From contig JAJAGP010001656.1 of NCBI GenBank assembly GCA_025084515.1, positions 62,001-126,000 on the forward strand: a DNA stretch of 64,000 nucleotides, in the 5' to 3' direction. Of this stretch, positions 1 through 10,719 are shown one piece after another. The DNA is from Ancistrus triradiatus. Taxonomy: Eukaryota > Chordata > Actinopteri > Siluriformes > Loricariidae. The translations under genes were made by a program, and so were the position numbers. A model generated the notes under the pieces. The model did no database searches, had not been told where the DNA came from, and was given only the letters and a program-made list of their open reading frames with translations. Numbering within the stretch: the first letter of the stretch is position 1; each line of letters starts with the position of its first letter.

Positions 1-1235
1 CTTGAAATGCTTTTTACGGAGCCACTCCTTTGTTGCCCGAGCGGTGTGTTTGGGATCATTGTCATGCTGGAAGACCCAGCCACATTCCATCTTCAATACT
101 GTCACTGATAGAAGGAGGTTGTGGCTTAAAATCTCACGATACATGGCCCCGTTCATTCTTCCCTTAACACGGATCAGTCGTCCTGTCCCCTTTGCAGAAA
201 AACAGCCCCAAAGCATGATGTTTCCACCCCCATGCTTCACAGTAGGTATGGTGCAGCTCAGCATTCTTCTTCCTCCAAACACGGCGAATTGAGCTTTTTT
301 ACCAAAAAAGTTCGTTTTGGTTTCAATTGCCCACTAAGGACCACATTGATATTCTCCCAATCCCTCTTCGATAATTCCATATGCTCTCTTCAGGACAAGC
401 CTGGACATGCACTGGCTTAAGCCGGGGGAAAAAAAAAGGAAAACCACGCCTAGGAACTGCAGTATTTCTGAGTCTCTCCTGGCAGCATCATTGTTGTGTT
501 TGCTTCTGATGGTAGTCTTTGGTACTTTTGTGCCCAGCTTCTTCTGCAGGGTCAGTCATTCAGTCCCTCGCTGTAAGTTCTGGGGATTTTTGGCTCACCA
601 TTATCATGATCATTTTGACCACCCACGGGGATTGAGGATCTTGCTTTGGAGCCCCCAGATCAAGGGAGAGATATCAATGGTCTCTCTTGTATTGTCTTAC
701 AAATGCTCCCCACAGTTTGATTTATTCACCACCAAATCCTGCTTGCCTATTGTGATTCCAATTTCCCAGGGGGCCTGGTTTGCAGGGTCATTACAATTTT
801 CTTCCTGGTGGGGTCATTCGGACCCAGCTTTTCTTTGGTTCTTGGCAGCCATGGTGAGTTTGGAGTCTTCTGACTGTTTGAGGCTGTGGGAACAGTGTCT
901 TTTATAACAGATAACGAACGGGTTCAAAAAACAGGGTTATCTGCAATGAAGAAAAAATGTGGACGTGAAAGCGAGAGGGCGAGGACAGAAAAAGCTTCTA
1001 AAAGGAAAAGCAAGTTACAGGTCTGTGAGAAAACCCCAGAAATTTAGGGAGGACCTTTTGGGGGGGGGGGGGGTGCCAATACGGATGTGCCCACCATGAT
1101 GGACAAGGTTAAGATTGCGGGTAAAAAGCCTTTTTAACAAAATGTGATTTTTTGTCTATCATAGTTGAAGTTGTAAAAACTATGGATGAAAATTACAGGG
1201 GGGACCTCTCTCATTTTTCTAACGTAGGAGGGAAT
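1..1235 (-). mobile_element. Degenerate Tc1-like transposon, cut by window edge
   Basis: Minus-strand Tc1/mariner copy of the family whose ends read CAGTGGGGCAAAAAAGTATT (called family 1 here). The reverse strand shows fragments of transposase: the GCTTTGGGGC and GTGTTTGGGATCATTGTC blocks of the DDE core near 50-215, and the N-terminal start region near 850. The frame is broken many times, with extra bases in homopolymers. The left part is cut by the window. On the right only the inner half of the terminal repeat remains (about 1145-1235), with a G-run at 1062-1073. Non-functional remnant; the noise may partly be assembly error. Confidence 0.8.
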
Positions 1236-1395
1236 TACGACTCAAAAATTAATCCATAAATGATTTTAACAAGTGTGGATTTCCTGGGGGTTTTGGAACA
1301 AGATTAATGCAATTTTCACATTATTCCTTATGGGAAAAACAAAAAAAATGTGCTCAGTACTCGTTTCTTTTCGGTACTCGGGACAAGCCACCGGC
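1220..1395. repeat. Fragment related to the non-autonomous element at 38.3 kb
   Basis: The stretch with 'ggaacaagattaatgcaattttc' style text, 'attccttatgggaaaa' and 'ggtactcggga' resembles the right half of the element at 38295-39114 (shared 'ggaacaaatta' and 'cttatgggaaaa'). Short and diverged. Confidence 0.4.
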
Positions 1396-1750
1396 GTTGT
1401 GGGTACCACTTTATACTGTATGTGCCATGATGAGACAGAGATAAGAAATACAAATTACTGTCTGGAAAATGCAAAAAGGATGACGGAACAACCCAAGCGA
1501 AAATAAAAACAAGAAAACGAAAAAAGTGAACAATTAAGAAGAATGATTGTTATGGAAAAAGTCAAAAGTTAGGTTTATCCGATTAAGTATGTGTGGCATA
1601 ACTTTGAAAAAGGCCAACAAAAAATATTTTTTAATTTTACTACAATTGGCACAGGGGGTTTAAGGGACCACATCTTCCAGTCAGGTCTGGAGGGCATGTG
1701 TCTCCAAAAAGAGTAATGTGAAAAAAGAAAAAAAAAACACAATATTAATG

Positions 1751-1769
1751 AAAAAGGAAAAAAAAAAAG

Positions 1770-1833
<64 letters not shown>
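1751..1833. repeat. Poly(A) tract
   Basis: Nearly pure A run of about 80 bases, with a few G at its left edge. It may be a retroelement tail or a homopolymer expanded by assembly. The poly-lysine and poly-phenylalanine reading frames across it are not genes. Confidence 0.9.
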
Positions 1834-1834
<1 letters not shown>

Positions 1835-1836
<2 letters not shown>

Positions 1837-4450
1837 CACTGCTTTACAGAAAAAAAAAAAAACTTCAACTACGTATATTTGTATTTTTGGCTTAAAAAAT
1901 CAAGCCATGCAAAAAAACGATTAAGGGCCCCAGGATAATTAATAAAAATTGAAAGGGCTTGAGGTTTGCAGTTTTTAGTTTAGCAGCACAAAAAAAACTA
2001 ACTTCTTAGGTTTTCCAAAACGAACAAAAGAGGAAAAAACCGGGGAATGCACCCGGACAAAAAAAAGCAAACACAACGGCCCCCCCCACAAGGAACTCTT
2101 TATTCCAGAAAAGTACGATTTCCACTTCAGCTGAGGGACACATTCCTGCAAGCTTCCAAAGGTGGGAAGAGTATGGAAGAGAGGTCAGACAGAGGGTTTT
2201 TGGTTTGGGGGGGGTGAAAGTGTTATTCAGGAAAAATGGAGAGTTTATTATAGGTTACTCAAGTGGGTGGTGGGCCTGTCAGGCCTGCACGGTATACATC
2301 AACTCTTGTCCTTTGCCATTTAGGGAATGTGGTTTAACAAGGTTAAATTTACACATACACTATCCATTACTAAAATGTAATTATTCACATTTTTTTGTGT
2401 GATTCAAGTTTATCATTGAAACCAAAATGTCCCCCAAAAAAAAAATAATAAGGAGATTAACTAGAAGTGCTAAACAAATGTGTAGGGGGGCCTGTTGGTC
2501 TTGGCCTATGACACATTTATTTTGCCCTCCCAGCTTGTGGGGCTTGCCCGAAAGCCCGGGCCGTCTCGCTTTGGCATGTTGGATATTAATGGGCCTTCAA
2601 CATGGCACCATACCCATCACAGCAAACAAATAAATAAAGGCTTTTTTTTAAATAGTTATGGCAAGGGGAAAACCCCTTGACTTTCACCTTTGTGAGAAAA
2701 CTGGCTCTGGCCCAGGACACTAAATTTTATTTTATATTTTCCTGTGGCCAATTCCACTGGATTTAGGTTCATTCATATTTCTGGAAACCGTGATTATGTT
2801 TCTTATTTGTAAGTAAATCCTTTCATAGCCTGTTTTCTGCTGTATTTACATATTGTCTGTAATTAGCAATGTTTTGGCTATCATACAACCCCACTAAAGC
2901 TTTAAGCTGATACAAGTGTCTCACTTCAAAAGCTTTAAAACAATTACTGAATGCCATTTTTGTAGCACATGTTAAATGTGCAGTTTAGGTTTAACTGCTA
3001 AGCTAGAATCCAAAGCTTAGGTCAGATCAGCATACAGGGCTAACACATAAAAACTGTTATCATAATATGTTCAGACAGTTTGGACCAAAACCAAAAAACA
3101 CTCAAATTAAATGAGAATGGGGAACAAATGTGAACAACAGTCTGTTCGTTACGGCCTATATTTGGAAAATGAATACAGCACTGGTGAAAAATAAGAGACC
3201 AATCCAAATTTTCCTCATCTCTACATGTGGCAGCAATTCTATTACAGTATCTCATGAATTCCAACACAGATACACCTCATTACACTTCATGAGGTACTGA
3301 TTAGGTGATCACTTCAACCAAATCTTATTTATTAAGGAAAAGTACCAGACACATGAAAGCTGTATCTATTGAAATTCTGAAATAGTAAGTTATTGATTTC
3401 TGAACTTTCCAAAGTTAAACCTTTAGTATTGTTTTTTTTTTTATTTTATTTATATAATATAAACTGTTTTATTTGGTATTATTAGTCGTTTATCATTGAT
3501 CAAAGGTTCTGAAAAACGCTTTGCAATATCTTGTGTATTTTGACCCAGTTGTTATTTACAGTGAATAAATTGCCCTGCTAATTGGGGCTGGTGCTGGTGG
3601 TCTCCCCAAGGCAACCCTGATTTTGGAATAAGGATGGAAGAATGTTGAGGGAGGGAGTGAGTGAGTACAGGTTACACAAAAATGTGATGTCAACTGGGGA
3701 CAGTTAAGCTTCTGTTTTAGTTTATCGTTTTTTTGTCAGGGGTTTTTGGTAGAAATGATTTTATTAATAACAAAGGTCTACATTCGTTTTACCAAGCTAA
3801 AAATTTGCACATTACACAAAAATTAAATTAATTATTCACAAAATGAAAAAATAGTTTACAAACACCACTAAAACCACCAGTGCGTGTTTAGAATGCACAA
3901 TACTATATGATGTTTTTGAGCAGTGTATAGGTCAAACCAGTACACTAAATCATACAAATACTTTGTGTTACACCCCAGCACAGGTTAAATCACATCCAAA
4001 AAGCATTGCTAAACCTAACCCTGCTTTAACCAAACACGAATCATCTGGGGAAAAGATCTCATCCCACTAGGGATTGGGAACATGAACTGTGAGGATTCAA
4101 AAAACAGGGATAGATGAATAACCGCTGTGGGGGCTTATAGGAAGAACTTATAGTAAACACATTTCCAATTTAATTGCAAAAAAGGAATTTCATTAAGACG
4201 GCCAGAAAGGGGCTTGAACTTAGACTCAACTCTGGACCAGGCCTTTCACACCAAAAAACGTCCCTATGGTTGCACCAGAATCAGAATTAATGTCAAGCCT
4301 GAAATGGAACAGAAAAGTTGGAAAAATGCAATTCTCAAGAAGGTTAAACATTCCATACACTGAGACTCTGTTGCGTTTCCCATATTATCAAAAGGAGGGT
4401 CATGGCAATATTGTTATGGCAAAATTATGGCAATATTGTAGTCAACTGTT
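1835..4450. other. Intergenic or intronic stretch without a recognised gene
   Basis: AT-rich sequence with many homopolymer runs up to about 2700 and cleaner sequence afterwards. No splice-bounded open frame, RNA gene or complete repeat was recognised. Confidence 0.4.
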
Positions 4451-4458
4451 CCTACATA

Positions 4459-5226
4459 CAGTGGGGAAAAAAAGTATTTAGTCAGCCACTGATTGTGCAA
4501 GTTCTCCTACTTAGAAAGATGAGAGAGGTCTGTAATTTTCATCATAGGTACACTTCAACTATGAGAGAAAATAATTTAAAAAAAATCACATTGTAGGATT
4601 TTTAAAGAATTTAATTGTAAATCATGGTGGAAAATAAGTATTTGGTCACCCACAAACAAGCAAGATTTCTGGATCTCACAGACCTGTAACTTCTACTTTA
4701 AGAACTCTTCTGTCCTCCACTCGTTACCTGTATTAATGGCACCTGTTTGACCTCATTATCTGAATAAAAGACACCTGTCCACAGCCTCAAACAGTCAGAC
4801 TCCAAACTCAACCATGGCCAAGACCAAAGAGCTGTCGAAGGACACCAGGAAGAAAATTGTAGACCTGCACCAGGCTGAGAAAAGTGAAGCTACAATAGCC
4901 GAGCAGATTGGTGTGAATAAATCAACTGTGGGAACAAATGGAAGAAACTGGAAGACATACAAGACCACTGATAATCTCCCTCTACCTGGGGCCCCATGCA
5001 AGATCTCATCCTGTGGGGTCAAAATGATAATGATAATGATAATGAGAATGGTGAGCAAAAATCCCAGAACTACACAGAGGGACCTGATGAATGACCTGCA
5101 GAGAGCTGCGACCAAAGTAACAAAGGCTACCATCAGTAACTCACTACGCCGAGAGCGACTCAGATCCTGCAGTGCCAGGCGTGTCCCCCTGCTTAAGTCA
5201 GTACATGTCCAGGCACGATTTGCAAA
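4459..5226 (+). mobile_element. 3'-truncated Tc1-like transposon (family 1)
   Basis: Starts at a TA with the family-1 terminal repeat (CAGTGGGGAAAAAAAGTATT), followed by the long inner repeat to about 4640. A transposase frame opens at 4814 with MAKTKELSKDTRKKIVDLHQ, the paired helix-turn-helix DNA-binding region, and continues to about residue 138. The element then stops abruptly and joins unrelated sequence, so the catalytic DDE domain and right terminal repeat are missing. A GATAAT triplet expansion at 5023-5044 adds a Met-Ile stretch. The frame runs 181 codons to 5359, with the last 40 or so encoded by flanking DNA. Not an active transposase. Confidence 0.85.
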
Positions 5227-6460
5227 GGCTGAGATTAATCCCGAGGTTGTGCCTATTCAAAAACCGGTGAGACCGGTGAAGAGGGTTAGGGGTGGAGAGA
5301 GACGAATTAAAAGTGGAGGAATGTGGGCGGTTGTTCAGTCCTTTCCAAACGCCTTATAAACCACAGAAAGCTTACCTATTGAACAGTAGCTATTAGGGAC
5401 CAGCTGTTTGAAAACTGTATCTTTACCTACTCATTAAAGTTCATGAAAGGGGCATACGTATGCAATGTTAGATAAATACACACTTAGACTGTTATGGAGT
5501 CTATTGTTGATCACTGTTCTTCTAAACGTACCACGTCAACACACAATTTTTGTGTCGACGAATGTGTTTGCTTTGACTGCGTTATTCAGAAAATGATAGG
5601 AAATAGTGAGTCACGTTTCTAGAACAACAAGTCTTATTTAGTTTGCATATAAATCATGGTTTAATGATATGGTGTATGTTGTGGTTGTTTGCAGAGGGAG
5701 AAAGTGAGGAAGAACCAGGAAAGACACCAAAATGCTGGTAGATCACCACAAACTACAAGCAACTAAAGCGATGTGCTTGGTCAAATTAACCCATGACCCA
5801 TTCGGATATATTACATTTACCAAGTGTTTCAGGGTAATGTGCTGGTATTTGTTTTTTTTTTGGGGGGGGGGGTTGTTGAGTGTTTAAGGGGAAATTTACT
5901 GGGACTACACCTAGTGTCATGGGTTGTTTAAAATTTAAGCATAGTGAAGCGACAACAACTGAAAAGCTTAAAAGTTAGTTATGAATACAATGATTCAGAA
6001 AGTAGGAAGCTACTGGATCTTCATGCCATGAAACAATACTGTAAGATGGATGTTTATAACCAATGTGTTTTAACCAAGCAATGTTAATTAGGCAGTACAG
6101 CTCATCAATATGTTACTGCACTTATGAAGCCGTGGTGAACCCTGCCTTTCTGTTATGTCTCACAGATGTCATCACTTAACAACTAAGACACTTGCCAACT
6201 ACCGGCATAGCAACAATGCTCTTCAAGCATAAAACATCCTGGCTTACTCTGTCTAGATTGTCTGTGATTCATCTTCTCTAGGAAATAACCCTTAAGGTTT
6301 TATTAAGACATCCACTCTATATTTATATTATATCTAACGATTTTAGCTTTACTCCACAACCTAATACAGAGGTCAGAGATAATGGAAGGTTCAGACATGG
6401 TGAGTGTTGATCTTTTAATAGGCATAAACATGACTTACACAATGATGTAATAACAAACAG
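5227..6460. other. No gene recognised
   Basis: Unique-looking AT-rich sequence with a G-run at 5862-5872. Nothing coding or structured was recognised beyond the tail of the chimeric frame from the preceding Tc1 copy. Confidence 0.35.
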
Positions 6461-6461
6461 T

Positions 6462-6592
6462 ACTGTGCAAAAGTCTTAGGCCACCATCAGATTAGATATA
6501 CCATTGTTTTACCAATGGTATAATCACCATATATAATTATTTCCTAGTCTCTTTCTTAGAATATAACCAGAAAATACAGAAAATTTGTATGC
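6462..6592 (+). repeat. Solo Tc1-type terminal repeat
   Basis: Begins TACTGTGCAAAAGTCTTAGG, a terminal motif of another Tc1-like family in fish genomes, and continues with 'tagatataccattgtttta'. The same block recurs at 23262-23425. No transposase is attached. Confidence 0.6.
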
Positions 6593-7249
6593 AGGGGAGG
6601 GGAGGTGACTAAATAAGCCCTAAGGGGCAGCCGGTGAGTAAGAGAGAAAGGTGGGAGACTCATGTCGCCGCAGCGAGCGAGCCCAAGCTGCTGAGGGACG
6701 GTGAGGCCGTGAAGGCTTCGAGGGGAGTGAGAGGAGGGTCCTTTCCCTACCCTAGCTTGCTAAGCCCTGGCGTTTACCTCCAGCCTCCTGACCGTACGTT
6801 AGCTGTGGTTCTACGAAACCCCAGCTTAACCTCTTTCCCTAACAACAAAATAAAAAAAACTATTAGACGCTAGAGCACGCATGAGACAAGTGAGGTCTCG
6901 GTTAGCATAGTAAGGGTGTGACACCTGACTGGGCTCGGGCATGCTCTTAAATACTCAAGCCCACAGGTGTCACTGATGCAGCAATCAGTGCCAATTAGGT
7001 TGCCGCATGTGCAGTCGGAACACGTCTGCCAACGCTGCCACTTGTGTCGGCAGTGTGGATCCTGACAGTACTCCACCCCCAGAGGCTCCCGACGCCCATA
7101 AACATGGTCTCCCATTCCCCTTGCTTGCCGAGTGCGTTCCGGGTTCAAGGTGTGGCTTATGAAATGGACCCGAGCGATGAGGAGGTGATAGGTGAGGGTA
7201 GAGGGGCATTTCTGGCCCAAAAACTCCCTGACCTGGGTCTAGGCCCAAT

Positions 7250-7530
7250 TCACTAGGTTCGACCGGTTCAGGAACAAAGCTTGGCTCGACTGGCTCGGGA
7301 AAGGAGCTCGGCTCGACTGACCCAGGGGTGGGAGCCAGAGTGACTGACTCAAAGAATAAACCTGGCACGCGCGACCTAGGAACAGGGGTCAGTGCAACCG
7401 GCCCAGACATGGGGCAAAGTTTGACCAGCCCAGATAAAGGGCTAGGTTCGATTGGCTCACAAATGGGGATCAGATCGACTGGCCCAGGTACAGGGTACGC
7501 AGGGTCCGGCATGACCAACTCACAAACCGG
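7250..7530 (-). repeat. Imperfect 27-bp minisatellite, 9-residue Pro/Glu repeat on minus strand
   Basis: Repeated 'ggctcgactggctcggg' style units with a spacing of 26-28 bases. On the minus strand the frame 7518-6985 (177 codons) reads repeats such as EPSFVPEPV and EPSSFPEPV. The open frame is probably kept by the 9-codon period. No splice sites or domain were recognised, so protein coding is uncertain. Confidence 0.5.
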
Positions 7531-7989
7531 ACTCGGCTCGTATCGGCAGGCCCACGGGCAAAGTTCTATTACACCCGAAGGCAGTAAGTGCCCCCACAGA
7601 GCCCTGGCGGGTCACTGGCACCCAGAAAAGTAGGGACTTCCATCCTGGGAGAGTCGGGAGCTATAGTGGGCTCCAAAGCTGGTCGCACGTGCCTCCAATG
7701 GATGGGACCAGGAGCCCCAGCTAGAACCTGGCTGGTCGCTAGTGCCTCCAAAGGCTGGGGACCTTCATACCGGGGTCCAGGAGCTAACTCTGGGTCCTTA
7801 ACTGTTCGCACCATTATGTTACGGTTCACAAAAAAGGGGCGAACTGTGTAAAATTTAAAAAAAAGGATTTTAGGACCCAATTGCAGTTAGCTCCAGATGG
7901 AATGGACCAACCAAGGGAAAATAAGTAAGTGGGAAAGAAGAATAAACAAACAAAAATTGGAGACCCACACAGCTGCGCCTGACTGCTGT

Positions 7990-8055
7990 TGCTGGGGATC
8001 AAACCTTGGCCCACAATGTCAGAGTCCGGAGCTCTAGCTTTACGCCACAAGTGGA
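7990..8055 (-). repeat. tRNA-like (SINE head) sequence
   Basis: On the minus strand a TGGCGTAAAGCTAGAGC block resembles a Pol III A box and GGTTTGATCCC resembles a B box, spaced as in a tRNA. It lacks a convincing cloverleaf and sits in repeats, so it is better read as a tRNA-derived SINE or pseudo-tRNA than a tRNA gene. Confidence 0.4.
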
Positions 8056-8551
8056 TTGAAACAGATGCAAGCTCAGAACATGAGCAAAAGCAGCAAACAG
8101 AAGTGCCGCACTGAGCAGACTGAAAAATGGGAAATGTAAAAATTCACAAAAATAAAAAGGGACAAAGAAACGTTACAAATGCCGCTATAACGCTCTGTGC
8201 AAGTGGGAAAAAAAAGAAAAGAAAGGGGACGCCAAAAGCGATCAGCTAACGCTGCGCAGGGCCACGCTTGCACACAAAGGTGTGACACAAAGGTGTGTCA
8301 CGGTTCTGCCCAAACAGTGTCGGCAGAGTGGATCCTGACAACAGTTAGCTAATTTACATTAAATCAAATATATCCTTATGAAATACTGAGAGAGACAAAT
8401 CTATAAACTAATAATACAGAACATCTATATCTCATCTTATTCCATGTAGACTGTAGCATTGTCATTTTAGTACTGGGGGTAACTACAGACTGTAAATTAT
8501 AACAGTATGTTTATAAGCAGGTTTACAATTTTAGATTATCTTCCAATATCT

Positions 8552-8651
8552 NNNNNNNNNNNNNNNNNNNNNNNNNNNNNNNNNNNNNNNNNNNNNNNNN
8601 NNNNNNNNNNNNNNNNNNNNNNNNNNNNNNNNNNNNNNNNNNNNNNNNNNN
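8552..8651. other. Assembly gap (100 N)
   Basis: Exactly 100 unknown bases, the usual placeholder for a scaffold gap of unknown length. The reading frame across it is meaningless. Confidence 0.99.
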
Positions 8652-9590
8652 AAACAAATGTGTTGCTTAAATCTTAGTCCTTTTCCTACAGCTACGTCCG
8701 CTATGGAAAATATCTGTCTGTCTGTAGTGCTGGGAAATAGGATTATGTAATCAGACACTGGTGAGGACTAAGCCAAAAGTCATGAGAAATTAGCCTGTAA
8801 CATAAGCGTTATATTATATTTATCTTGTTAAATTATATTCTCTTTAATTAGTACACTATAAATCAACTCGCCTCCAAATGAAAAGTAACAAATGCTTACT
8901 AGAAATAAGTATGATCCACTCCAGTGTTTGGTGTAAAGGTTTGGCTTCAAATAAATGAGGGCAATACATTGTAAATCAAGTCCTCAGAATTTAATTGAAT
9001 TTATCTTGCCTTGCCATCACACATTTAATTTTTTTCCTGATCATTGTAACTCATTAATCTGAATAATATTTAAATTATTTAAAGTCTACTGTAAAAAACC
9101 CAAAAAGTTTGAGAAACAAATGCAGTTTTACAGCCTGGACAATGCATTGGTCAAGAGATCTGAAAACACTACTTATAATTATGTTCGCTAAGTTATCAAA
9201 AAGTTAGAAGTTTGCAATAATAACAGCCATACAAAGATCAAAATCAATAAGTAATATATGTATGTGTGTGATACACTGATCATCAATTGCCCTACATACC
9301 TACATGAACATTAATTATACAGTAGGTATGGTTGTATGGAGTTTTTCTTACCATGGCGAGAAAGCAACATATCACTGCCGTTTGGTGGTTTACCACCAAA
9401 AAACAAAACAGATCAAAAAAGCATGCAGCTTGTAAATGAACAAAACTTCATTCCCCAACCAGCAAATGCTTTAGACAAAATATGGCCATAATAATGTTAA
9501 TAATTAGGCTATGGCCTGATTTGGCTTTTTGAAAGTGCATCAAAAACACAACATGTATGTTAAGTCACTGTTGGTTACTATGGAAAAAAT
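8652..9590. other. No gene recognised
   Basis: AT-rich non-coding sequence; nothing supported. Confidence 0.35.
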
Positions 9591-9595
9591 ACATA

Positions 9596-10719
9596 CACTG
9601 CCTGGCCAAAAAAAAGGTCACACACAATAATATTTAGTTTGACCGCCTTTAGCTCTGATTATGGCCCACATTCATTGGGGCATCGTTTCCACAAGCTTCT
9701 GCAATGTCACAGCATTCGTTTCTATCCAGAGTTGCATTCATTTTTCCCCCAAGATCTTGTATTGATGATGGGAGATTCGGACCACTATGCAAGTTTTCTC
9801 CAGCACATCCCAAAGATTCTCAATGGGGTCTGGACTCTGACGTGGTGGCCAATCCATGTGTGAAAATGATGTTCCCTGAACCACTCTTTCACAACTTGTG
9901 CCCGATGAATCCTGCCATTGTCATCTTGGAATATGCCAGTGCCATCAGGGAAGAAAAAATCCATTGATGGAATAGCCTCATTCTTTGGGCACATAACGTT
10001 GCTGAACCTAGACCTGACCAACTGCAACAACCCCAGAACATAGCACTGCCCCACAGGTTTGTACAGTAGGCACTAGACATGATGGGTGCATCACTTCAGC
10101 CGCCTCTCTTCTTACCCTGATGCGCCCATCACTCTGGAACAGGGTAAATCTGGACTCATTAGACCACATGACCTCCTTCCATTGCTCCAGAGTCCAATCT
10201 TTATGTTCCCTAGCAAACTGAAGCAAGACAAGTGGTTTCCTTAAGGCTACACAGCTGTTAAGTCCCAATCCCTTGAGTTCCCTTCACATCGTGCATGTGG
10301 AAATGCTCTTACTTTCACTATTAAACACATCCCTGAGTTCTACTGTTGTTTTTCTACAAACATTTAGGTGATCGCCGATCACGATCATTCAAGATTTTTT
10401 TCCGACGACATCCTTTCCTCGAAGATGATGTTTCCCCACTGTCCTTTTACTTTTTAATAATGCATTGGACAGTTCTTAACCTGATCTTAGTAGTTTCAGC
10501 AGTCTCCTAAGACGTTTTCTCTGCTTGATGCATGCCAATATTTGACCCTTCTGAAACAGATGAACAGCTTTTCCATGACCACAGGATGTATCTTTCGACA
10601 TGGTTGTTTAACAAATTAGAAGCTACTCACTGCATCAGTCAACTTGTTGCCAGCTGAAGCGTAATCATCAATGCAGTAATTATCTGATGGAAGGCTCTTA
10701 CCTATTCGCTTAGTTAAAT
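9596..10719 (-). mobile_element. Tc1-like transposon (family 3), right end missing
   Basis: Starts after a TA with CACTGCCTGGCCAAAAAAAA. The minus strand carries transposase fragments: 10268-10008 reads LEQWKEVMWSNESRFTLFQSDGRIRV, shown here only in part (WSNESRF holds the usual first catalytic Asp position, here Asn), and 10054-9785 reads WIGHHVRVQTPLRIF in place of the 'WPARSPDLNPIE' type block. The copy is frameshifted. Homology ends at 10719 (ttaaat) before the terminal repeat; a matching terminal piece lies at 17640-17677. Confidence 0.8.

Larger units (their letters stand above)
6600..8345. other. GC-rich anomalous segment, possible unidentified retroelement
   Basis: Markedly more GC- and CpG-rich than its surroundings. 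It contains a proline-rich minisatellite on the minus strand (7250-7530), a tRNA-like stretch (about 7990-8055), a 'ttacggttcac...ggacccaattgcag' block near 7818-7885, and two copies of a motif close to TGTCGGCAGWGTGGATCCTG, at about 7047 and 8319. Near-direct repeats 1.27 kb apart suggest an LTR-like or composite mobile unit, but no reverse transcriptase, integrase or gag was seen. Identity unknown. Confidence 0.35.

Noticed and set aside
407..907. 166-codon + strand ORF
   Set aside because: Antisense to the N-terminal half of a degenerate Tc1 transposase.
1575..1924. Poly-lysine and poly-phenylalanine ORFs
   Set aside because: Created by the A homopolymer; no start context, domain or flanking exons.
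8531..8758. ORF spanning unknown residues
   Set aside because: Runs through the 100-N assembly gap.
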